Below are positions 57,772-64,000 of a stretch of 64,000 nucleotides of DNA, piece after piece. The DNA is taken from positions 1-64,000 of the forward strand of contig JACKDV010000022.1 of assembly GCA_020633315.1 (NCBI GenBank), written 5' to 3'. Below the pieces are notes generated by a model, which saw nothing but the letters and a program-made list of their open reading frames with translations, was not told the DNA's origin and searched no databases. How positions within the stretch are numbered: position 1 is the first letter of the stretch; each line of letters begins with the position of its first letter. The translations under genes were made by a program, and so were the position numbers. This DNA comes from Myxococcales bacterium (GTDB lineage: Bacteria > Myxococcota_A > Polyangia > Nannocystales > Nannocystaceae).

Positions 57772-58494
57772 TCAGCGGAAGGTCCAGGCGCTGCGGTCGG
57801 GGATGTGCGGCAGGGCGTTGAAGCTGTCGAGGGCCAGGCGGCCGCGCTCGTCGAACAGGAAGTTGCTCAGCGAGCTGTTGCGCACGCGCCAGGCGAGGCG
57901 GAAGCTCGCCTCGTCGTCGAGCTCGAGCGCGCGCTGGAGCATCACGGCGAGCGGGCCCTCGGAGGACACCACCAGCAGGCTCCGCTCGGTGGCCTCGGGG
58001 CCCGAGGTGATCGCCTCGAGGCAGCTCAGCACCCTCGCCCGGAACTGGGTCCAGGTCTCCACGCCCTGCGGCTCGAAGTCGCCACGCAGCCAGCGGATCA
58101 TCACGGCCTCGAACAGCCGCTGGAATCGCTCCGAGCGCTCCTCCCGGGAGTGCGCCTCGAGCATCTCGCGGCGCAGGGCCACCACCTCGGCGTCGTCGCT
58201 GAGCGAGCCCACCGAGGCGCGCACCAGCGACAGGTTGTCGTGCTCGTCGAGGCCGGGCAGCGCCTGCGCCTCGGGCCACGCCATCTCGTGCTCGCCGACC
58301 GCCTTGCCCACCGCGTTCGCGGTGTCGAGGTGGCGTCGCGCGGGACCGGAGTAGACGGCGTCGAAGCCCCAACCATGCTCGGCGAAGTAGCTCCCGAGCG
58401 CGGTCGCCTGCTCGCGACCATGATCGCTGAGATCATCGTAGTAGGTCTTGAGCAGCGACGCTTGGCCGTGGCGGACGAAGAGGAGCTGACCCAT
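57772..58494 (-). CDS. Histidine-phosphatase-superfamily protein lacking the second catalytic His
   Basis: The 240-residue protein has the phosphohistidine motif FVRHGQ (His9) and SGPARRHLDTA, as in the PGAM/phosphatase superfamily. The second catalytic histidine is missing: the segment that normally reads VSHGG is VSSEGPL at 176-182, with Ser178 where His is expected. It may therefore be a weak phosphatase or a non-catalytic binding protein. TACCCT precedes the ATG by 11 bases with an AGGAG in between. It is convergent with the ERG2-like gene, 51 bases apart. Confidence 0.85.
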   Translation of the reverse strand: MGQLLFVRHGQASLLKTYYDDLSDHGREQATALGSYFAEHGWGFDAVYSGPARRHLDTANAVGKAVGEHEMAWPEAQALPGLDEHDNLSLVRASVGSLSDDAEVVALRREMLEAHSREERSERFQRLFEAVMIRWLRGDFEPQGVETWTQFRARVLSCLEAITSGPEATERSLLVVSSEGPLAVMLQRALELDDEASFRLAWRVRNSSLSNFLFDERGRLALDSFNALPHIPDRSAWTFR

Positions 58495-58650
58495 TCGAAG
58501 CTCCTAGGGTAGGCGACATGGGCTCGGAGATCGATTCTCTCGATGGCTCGTCGGGAGAAACCCGACGCGAGCTCCGGGCGCGGAGGACGCGAACACCGTG
58601 AAGGCGCGAAGGCGCGTGGTTTCTTGCTCGCCCTCCGCTCGAAAGCGCGG

Positions 58651-59290
58651 CTACTGCCTCGCCTCTCGCTCGCGTCGTCGAGCCTCGCGCTCGGCTTCGC
58701 CCGGGGTCCCGCTCCAGTCGACGGTGGTGGAGACTCGCCTGCCCTTGCGCTCGATCACGATGGTCTTGCGGGGTGAGCCATCCTGCACCGCGGAGAACAG
58801 ATCGCGCATGCCCTCGAGCTCCTTGCCGTCGATCGCGACGATCACGTCGCCCACCTTCCAGCCGGCGGCCTTGGCCACGCCGTCGGGCTCCACCCCGTCG
58901 ACGACGAGCGAGCGCCCGAACGAGACGCCGGGGAACGGGCGCGCCGTTGCTGCGCTCCACCGGCTCGGCCAGGTTGGCCACCTGGTAGGCCGTGAGCGCG
59001 ACGACCAGGGCCGAGTGCCGCTGGTAGTCCTCGATCACGCGGTCGATGGTGTCGTGCTGGGTGTGGTGCACGAAGTCGTAGTCGGACTCGCCGTCCTGAT
59101 CCCAGAAGAAGCCGGGCACGCCGGCCCGGATGAAGGGGGGGGTGATCGCTGCCGCCGGGCTCGAGCTGTGGTCGCATCCACGTACTGGTCGGGCCACTCG
59201 CTCCCGCGCAGCTCGGCCACTGCGGCACGGGCCCGCGGAAGAAGCGGTTGTCCGCCGAGAACGCGCGAGGATCCACGGCCCGCATGCCAC
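58651..59290 (-). pseudogene. Remnant of an M28-type metallopeptidase with PDZ domain
   Basis: Translating the minus strand in three frames gives consecutive pieces of one protein: AVDPRAFSADNRFFRGPVP, then AVAELRGSEWPDQYVDA in another frame, then AAITPPFIRAGVPGFFWDQDG...YDFVHHTQHDTIDRV in a third, and finally a PDZ domain (VGDVIVAIDGKELEGM) in the second again. The order is that of the C-terminal part of an M28 aminopeptidase followed by PDZ, but at least three frameshifts break it and the N-terminal catalytic half is missing. The upstream end lies against the DUF434 gene on the other strand. Decay or sequencing error are both possible, but truncation favours decay. Confidence 0.72.
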
Positions 59291-59346
59291 CGTCGCGGCG
59301 GGTCCCTGGCAATCGCGACCATGCTAGCCTGAGGGGCGGGCGCGAC

Positions 59347-60081
59347 GTGACGGGCAAGCACCGGGGACCAGCGCCGGAGGACGCGGCGAGCTTCGCGGTC
59401 CGCCAGCTGCCTGCGCTGCGGACCGCGGTGGCGGAGCTGTCGTGGCTGCTGTCGCGGGGCTACGCGGAGCGCTCGGCCCTCGCGTTGGTGGGCAACCGCT
59501 ACGGGCTCACCGTGCGCCAGCGCAAGGCGGTGTCTCGCTGTGCCGCGCCCGAGGATGCGGCCGCGGACCGTCGGCGGCGGCGGGTGGAGCCGGCGGCGCT
59601 GCGCGACGAGGTGGTGCACGTGGATGGCTTCAACGCGATCATCGTGGGCGAGACCGTGCTGGGCGGAGGGGTGGTGCTGGTGGGCCAGGACGGAGCCTGC
59701 CGCGACCTGGCCAGCGTGCACGGAAGCTACGCCCGCGTGAGCAAGACCGACGAGGTGCTCGGGGCGCTGGGCGAGCTGCTCGCCCCCGCCCGCGAGGTGG
59801 TCTGGTACCTCGACCGCCCCGTGTCCAACAGCGGGCGGCTGGCGGGGATGCTGCGCGAGCGGGCCGAGGCCGGGGGCTGGCCGTGGCAGGTAGAGCTGGT
59901 GTGGGATCCCGATCGGGTGCTGGCCGCGAGCGAGGCGGTGGTGGCCACGGCCGACGCCCTGATCCTGGACGCGGGCGTGCGCTGGGTGGACCTCGGTCGA
60001 GCGCTGGTGGAGCGGGCTGGAGCCTCGGCGTGGGTGGTGGACCTCGCCGAGCCGCCGTCGGAGCCCGCGGCCCCGCGCTGA
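59347..60081 (+). CDS. DUF434-domain protein
   Basis: The 244-residue product contains LLSRGYAERSALALVGNRYGLTVRQRKAVSRC, the core of DUF434, and a C-terminal region (DEVVHVDGFNAIIVGETVLGGGVVLVGQDGACRDLASVHGSY) like the DUF5616 extension. The protein is cytoplasmic in type. Its biochemical role is not established to my knowledge; the acidic residues around VDGFN and WYLDRPVSNSG might belong to a metal or nucleic-acid site. The GTG start is preferred to an upstream ATG because it begins just before the conserved region. Confidence 0.83.
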   Translation: MTGKHRGPAPEDAASFAVRQLPALRTAVAELSWLLSRGYAERSALALVGNRYGLTVRQRKAVSRCAAPEDAAADRRRRRVEPAALRDEVVHVDGFNAIIVGETVLGGGVVLVGQDGACRDLASVHGSYARVSKTDEVLGALGELLAPAREVVWYLDRPVSNSGRLAGMLRERAEAGGWPWQVELVWDPDRVLAASEAVVATADALILDAGVRWVDLGRALVERAGASAWVVDLAEPPSEPAAPR

Positions 60082-60146
60082 GAGCGCTGAGATGCACCGT
60101 TTGGGGTCGTTCGTGGCTCCCAAGCAGCGACGTGGCGAGCCACGCG

Positions 60147-60866
60147 ATGCAGCCATCCCTTCCCTCCACGCGGATCTCGCTGCCCGTCTCCATGCGGCCG
60201 CAGCCCGACGGGCGTAGCTGCGGCCCCACCAGCCTGCAGGCGGTCTACGACTACCACGACGACCAGCTCGGCGTGCACGAGATCATCGAGGCGATCCCGC
60301 AGCTGGAGACGGGGGGGACCCTGGCCGTGCAGCTCGGCTGCCATGCGCTGTGCCGGGGCTACGCGGCGGAGATCTACACGCTCAACCTGCAGCTCTTCGA
60401 TCCGAGCTGGTTCCACGTGCCGCGCCCCGACCTGGCCGAGCGGCTGCGGGCCCAGGCCGAGCACAAGTCCCACGACGCCAAGCTGGTGCACGCCACCGAC
60501 CAGTACCTCGACTTCCTGGCCCTGGGCGGGCGGGTGGAGCTCGAGGTGCTCGACGAGGGGCTGATCCATCGCTTCCTCATGGCCGACCGCCCCGTGCTCA
60601 CCGGGCTGAGCGCCACCTTCCTCTACGACGAGGCGCGCGAGCACGGCGACGACGACCGGCCCGACGACGTGCGCGGAGAGCCGACCGGGCACTTCGTGGT
60701 GGTGTGCGGCCACGATCCGCTGCTGCGCACGGTGGAGGTGGTCGATCCCTGGCCCTTCGCCGACGGGCAGCGTCACGAGCTGAGCTTCGATCGCCTGGCG
60801 TGCGCCATCCTGCTGGGGGTGCTCACCTACGACGCCAACCTGCTGGTGCTGCATCCGAAGCGCTGA
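60147..60866 (+). CDS. C39-like/papain-fold cysteine peptidase
   Basis: The 239-residue protein has a nucleophile Cys in DGRSCGPTSLQAVYDYH, a His in TGHFVVVCGHDP and an Asp in VVDPWPFADG, the order of C39-type papain-like peptidases. It lacks a signal peptide and therefore works inside the cell. It lies 9 bases upstream of the RimK-type gene and probably belongs with it. The start may be the ATG at 60,192 or a GTG at 60,132; 60,147 is intermediate. Such peptidases next to ATP-grasp ligases are thought to process or trim the ligated product. Confidence 0.85.
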   Translation: MQPSLPSTRISLPVSMRPQPDGRSCGPTSLQAVYDYHDDQLGVHEIIEAIPQLETGGTLAVQLGCHALCRGYAAEIYTLNLQLFDPSWFHVPRPDLAERLRAQAEHKSHDAKLVHATDQYLDFLALGGRVELEVLDEGLIHRFLMADRPVLTGLSATFLYDEAREHGDDDRPDDVRGEPTGHFVVVCGHDPLLRTVEVVDPWPFADGQRHELSFDRLACAILLGVLTYDANLLVLHPKR

Positions 60867-60875
60867 CGAGGGAGC

Positions 60876-62345
60876 ATGCGCACGATCATCGTCGTCAACG
60901 ACGTCTCCCAGGCCCCGACCGTGGAGGGCCTGGAGCTGGTCGCGGCCCGCGACTACCTGAGCGACCCCGCCTGGGCGGCGGGACGGGGCTGCCGGGTGCT
61001 CAACCTGTGCCGCTCGTACCGCTACCAGAAGGCGGGCTACTACGTGTCGCTGCTGGCCCACGCGCGGGGACACCGGCCGGTGCCCACGCTGAGCACCATG
61101 CAGGCGGCCAAGTCGTCCACCATCGTGCGCCTGCTCTCCGACGAGCTCTACGACGCGATCCAGCGCAGCTTCGCCCAGGAGACCGAGAGCACCGTGTGCC
61201 TGGAGCTGTGCTTCGGCCGCGAGCCGCAGGGGCGCCACGCCGCGCTGGCGGCCGCGCTCTTCGGTCGCATGGCCCTGCCCCTGATGAAGGCCACCTTCGC
61301 GCGCAGCGACAAGAGCGGGGACTGGGCGCTCACCGGCTGCACCGCGATGGGCATCGACCGCCTGCCCGTCGAGCGCCACGAGTTCCTGGTGGAATCGCTG
61401 CGGGCGTTCCTGCGCCGCCGCCACGTGCCGCACCGGCCGGACCACGGGCGCTACGACCTGGCGATCCTGGCCAACCCGGCCGAGAGCGAGGCCCCGTCCA
61501 ACGCGGAGGCCCTGCACCGCTTCGAGCGGGCGGCCGAGGCCGAGGGCTTCGCGGTGGAGCTGATCCACCGCGACGACTACTCGCGGGTGGGTGAGTTCGA
61601 CGCCTTGTTCATCCGCGAGACCACCTCGGTCAACCACCACACCTTCCGCTTCGCCCAGCGGGGAGCGGCGGCGGGGCTGGTGGTGATCGACGACCCCGAG
61701 TCGATCCTGCGCTGCACCAACAAGGTGTTCCTGGCCGAGGCGCTGCAGCGGCACGGGGTGCCCGCGCCGCGCACGATGATCGCCCACCGCGGCAACGTGG
61801 CCCAGGTGGTCGACACCCTGGGCCTGCCCTGCGTGCTCAAGCAGCCCGACAGCAGCTTCTCCCAGGGGGTGGTCAAGGCCTCCGACCCGGCCGAGCTGCG
61901 CGAGCAGCTCAACCGGCTGCTGCGGCGCTCCGACCTCGTGGTCGCGCAGGCGTTCATGCCCACCGATTTCGACTGGCGCATCGGGGTGCTCGCCGGCCGC
62001 CCGCTCTATGCGTGCCGCTACTTCATGGCGCGGCGGCACTGGCAGATCATCGCCCGCGAGGGCGACCGTCGGCGGGAGGGCGCCTCCGAGGCGGTCCCCG
62101 TGGCCGAGGTGCCGCCGGCGGTGATCGACGCGGCCATCCGGGCCGCCGCGCTCATGGGTGACGGCCTGTACGGGGTGGACCTCAAGGAGGTCGAGGGGCG
62201 GCCCTACGTGATCGAGGTGAACGACAACCCCAGCATCGACCATCGCTACGAGGACGGCGTGCTGGGGGACGAGCTGTACCGGGCGATCATGGCCGACTTC
62301 CGGCGGCGACTGGAGCAGCGGCGGCGCCCGCCGGAGCCCCGATGA
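60876..62345 (+). CDS. RimK-family ATP-grasp ligase
   Basis: The 489-residue protein has an N-terminal RimK-like domain (residues about 1-190; ESTVCLELCFGREP, KATFARSDKSGDW) and a C-terminal ATP-grasp domain with TNKVFLAEALQRHGVPAPRT, PCVLKQPDSSFSQGVVKA and the metal site GVDLKEVEGRPYVIEVNDNPS. ATP-grasp enzymes form amide bonds between a carboxylate and an amine; RimK homologues add Glu to proteins or build small peptides. It shares a run with a C39-like peptidase and overlaps an N-formylglutamate amidohydrolase by 4 bases. The overall system is probably an amidoligase pathway. Confidence 0.93.
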   Translation: MRTIIVVNDVSQAPTVEGLELVAARDYLSDPAWAAGRGCRVLNLCRSYRYQKAGYYVSLLAHARGHRPVPTLSTMQAAKSSTIVRLLSDELYDAIQRSFAQETESTVCLELCFGREPQGRHAALAAALFGRMALPLMKATFARSDKSGDWALTGCTAMGIDRLPVERHEFLVESLRAFLRRRHVPHRPDHGRYDLAILANPAESEAPSNAEALHRFERAAEAEGFAVELIHRDDYSRVGEFDALFIRETTSVNHHTFRFAQRGAAAGLVVIDDPESILRCTNKVFLAEALQRHGVPAPRTMIAHRGNVAQVVDTLGLPCVLKQPDSSFSQGVVKASDPAELREQLNRLLRRSDLVVAQAFMPTDFDWRIGVLAGRPLYACRYFMARRHWQIIAREGDRRREGASEAVPVAEVPPAVIDAAIRAAALMGDGLYGVDLKEVEGRPYVIEVNDNPSIDHRYEDGVLGDELYRAIMADFRRRLEQRRRPPEPR

Positions 62346-63046
62346 GCCGCCGTCCCCTCGCGCTGCTGCTCACCTGCGAGCACGGCGGGGCCCGGGTGCC
62401 CGCGGCCCTGCGCGACGTGCTGCACGAGGAGGACCCCCGCCTCTCGACCCACCGGGGCTACGACGAGGGGGCGCTGGCGGTGGCCCAGGCTCTCGCGCGA
62501 TCGTTGCGGGCTCCGCTGGTGGCCGCGACCACCACCCGGCTGCTGGTGGACCTCAACCGCTCGGCTCACAACCCGCGGCGCTTCTCCGAGATCACCCGCG
62601 GCCTGTCCGTGGCGCGTCGCGAGGCGTTGATGGCCGCGATCTTCCACCCCCACCGGGCCCGGGTGGAGGCGGCCCTGGCCGAGCTCGGTCGGGGCCGGAC
62701 CCGGGTGCTGCACGTGGCGGTGCACTCCTTCACCCCCGTGCTGGGTCGGGTGCCCCGCGACTTCGACGTGGGCCTGCTCTACGATCCCTCGCGCCCGGCC
62801 GAGCGGCGGCTGGCCGATGCCTGGGCGCGGGCCCTGCTGCCCCTGGTGCACGGGGTGCGCCGCAACGCCCCCTACCGCGGGGTGACCGACGGCCTCACCG
62901 CGGGCCTGCGCAAGCTGCATCCCGACGCGAGCTACGCGGGCATCGAGCTCGAGCTCAACCAGCGCCGCCTGGTGGACGGGCGCTTCGGGCCCGAGCTGGT
63001 GGCGGGGCTGGGCCGCACGCTGGGCACCGTGCTAAGGCAGGAATAG
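62342..63046 (+). CDS. N-formylglutamate amidohydrolase family protein
   Basis: The 234-residue protein has the pattern of the HutG-type N-formylglutamate amidohydrolase family: LLTCEHGGARVPAAL, THRGYDEGALAVA, LVDLNRSAHNP and VLHVAVHSFTPVL, with His and Glu residues for the zinc site. It overlaps the RimK-type gene by ATGA and so is co-translated. Together with the RimK-type and the GCS2-type gene it may generate or recycle a glutamate-containing compound. It overlaps the convergent GCS2-type gene by 15 bases. Confidence 0.9.
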   Translation: MSRRPLALLLTCEHGGARVPAALRDVLHEEDPRLSTHRGYDEGALAVAQALARSLRAPLVAATTTRLLVDLNRSAHNPRRFSEITRGLSVARREALMAAIFHPHRARVEAALAELGRGRTRVLHVAVHSFTPVLGRVPRDFDVGLLYDPSRPAERRLADAWARALLPLVHGVRRNAPYRGVTDGLTAGLRKLHPDASYAGIELELNQRRLVDGRFGPELVAGLGRTLGTVLRQE

Positions 63047-64000
63047 CTGCCCCTCGAGGGCGCAGTCGCCCAGGGCCGAGTACACCTCCACGATCCGCTC
63101 GGGCGCGGGGCGGCGGCCCACCGCTCGCATGATGCGGGTGGCCAGGGTGCCCCGCCCCAGGATCGTGACCAGGGCGCCGCGCAGGCCCTGCTCGGGCATG
63201 GTGTCGAGCAGCAGCGACTCGGCGAGGTGGGTCCAGATCTCCTCGGCCGTGGCCTGGTGGTCCTCGTAGCCCAGCGCCCGCAGCAGCGGCTCCGAGGTGA
63301 CCACCGCGTGCTCGGCCTGCTCGATGGTGGTGCCCAGCACCCCCCGCAGCATGGTGCTGGAGAGGCGGTCGAGCTCGGTGAGCGAGACCCAGTGCTCCGA
63401 GGCCAGGGCCCGCACCGCCTCGACCACCAGGCGGCAGATCGCCAGGTCGGCCACGGGGGTCTCCTGCACGTCGAGCAGGCGGATCTCGATCGCATTGCGC
63501 TCGAAGCGGGCGATCGCCCCGCGGGAGTTGAGCCACTCGTGCTGCAGCATCCCCTCGGGATCGTGGGGAGCGATCTCGCGGTACATGGGCTGCAGGATCC
63601 GCTCCTCGTAGTCCTGGGCGGTGGGGATCGGCTCGGGGATCACCTCGCCGATGATCGAGGGCAGCCGGCGCTGGTTCTCCGCGTAGACCCGCAGGCGGGT
63701 GTCCAGGGCGCCGCTGGGCTGACCCTCCACGATCGGCGAGCTGGCGGCCAGGCTGGGCAGCAGCGCGAGCACGGGGCGGATGGCCGAGTGGAGCCGGCGG
63801 AACTCCTCGTCGCCGGAGAACGGCAGGTTGAGGTGGCAGCTCTGCAGGTTGGACCAGCCGTGGCCCTGGCAGCCGAAGATGCGATCGTAGGCGGAGTAGA
63901 TCGGGTTGCCCTCGTGGGCCCACAGCCGGGTGTCGCGGGAGGGGTCCATCAGGGGGTGCATGGCCGTGGGCAGCACCCGGGCCCCGTGCTCGGCCGCGAG
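63032..64000 (-). CDS. GCS2-type glutamate-cysteine ligase family protein (partial)
   Basis: The visible part is the C-terminal 322 residues, running off the right edge of the window, so the start is not seen. DTRLWAHEGNPIYSAYDRIFGCQGHGWSNLQSCHLNLPFSG and ERNAIEIRLLDVQETPVADL are characteristic of the GCS2 family of carboxylate-amine ligases. It is encoded opposite to the RimK/HutG run and its 3' end overlaps the HutG-type gene by 15 bases. It may provide the first glutamyl bond for a peptide-like product. Confidence 0.88.
   Translation of the reverse strand, partial: LAAEHGARVLPTAMHPLMDPSRDTRLWAHEGNPIYSAYDRIFGCQGHGWSNLQSCHLNLPFSGDEEFRRLHSAIRPVLALLPSLAASSPIVEGQPSGALDTRLRVYAENQRRLPSIIGEVIPEPIPTAQDYEERILQPMYREIAPHDPEGMLQHEWLNSRGAIARFERNAIEIRLLDVQETPVADLAICRLVVEAVRALASEHWVSLTELDRLSSTMLRGVLGTTIEQAEHAVVTSEPLLRALGYEDHQATAEEIWTHLAESLLLDTMPEQGLRGALVTILGRGTLATRIMRAVGRRPAPERIVEVYSALGDCALEGQLFLP

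Overview
The window is a very GC-rich, gene-dense bacterial chromosome segment with strong G/C bias at third codon positions. It most resembles a myxobacterium, probably of the Nannocystis/Plesiocystis/Enhygromyxa branch. This assignment is inferred from several features: a Ser/Thr protein kinase with an HRDF-type catalytic loop, many lipoproteins with long Ser/Thr/Gly/Asp-rich linkers after the lipobox, a DUF2330 protein with a MYXO-CTERM-like tail, a multidomain class III cyclase, and an ERG2/sigma-1-receptor-like protein in a lineage known to make sterols. I see no rRNA, tRNA, CRISPR array, prophage, insertion sequence or replication origin.

Layout. 0.1-5.3 kb: lipoprotein, Ser/Thr kinase and a Pro-rich membrane protein (minus strand). 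5.5-10.8 kb: SET-domain protein, methionine aminopeptidase, two ArsA/Get3-type ATPases flanking an outer-membrane protein and an orphan biotin carrier protein. 10.8-11.3 kb: a stretch of unusually low GC with no convincing gene. 11.3-14.9 kb: hisD-hisC followed by a SIR2-like gene. 14.9-24.2 kb: lipoproteins, metK, small membrane proteins, an ankyrin protein, an esterase, an LPG-synthase-type membrane protein, a TPR/pseudo-retropepsin lipoprotein and an Lrp/AsnC regulator. 24.3-30.4 kb: ThrE-type exporter divergent from the regulator, an SDR, a CAP-domain lipoprotein, an orphan type VI secretion adaptor (DUF4123) and a thiolase. 30.5-41.8 kb: argS, a double VOC protein, a SRPBCC/zinc-ribbon/cyclase protein, cysteine desulfurase, gpmI, lipoproteins and a Rieske protein. 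41.9-48.8 kb: a possible PD-(D/E)XK-fold protein bracketed by two large hairpins, speH, a LolA-like/MMPL-exporter pair and a UvrD-family helicase. 48.9-54.2 kb: secreted lipoproteins, a DUF2330/MYXO-CTERM protein and a DUF2293 protein. 54.5-59.3 kb: ABC-F ATPase, the ERG2/sigma-1-like lipoprotein, a histidine-phosphatase-fold protein lacking its second histidine and a decayed M28-PDZ peptidase. 59.3-64.0 kb: DUF434 protein, then a C39-like peptidase / RimK-type ATP-grasp ligase / N-formylglutamate amidohydrolase run facing a GCS2-type glutamate-cysteine ligase that continues past the window end.

Common features. Housekeeping functions (map, hisDC, metK, argS, gpmI, speH, uvrD, thiolase) are scattered singly among accessory envelope proteins, with only short operons (2-3 genes, often ATGA overlaps). 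A recurrent -10-like hexamer (TAnnnT or close) lies only 5-9 bases before many start codons, which suggests widespread leaderless transcription; I used it to choose several starts. The observations most worth following up are the ERG2/sigma-1-like lipoprotein, the complementary nucleotide-site lesions in the two ArsA-type ATPases, the SIR2-like gene behind hisC, and the C39/RimK/HutG/GCS2 module.
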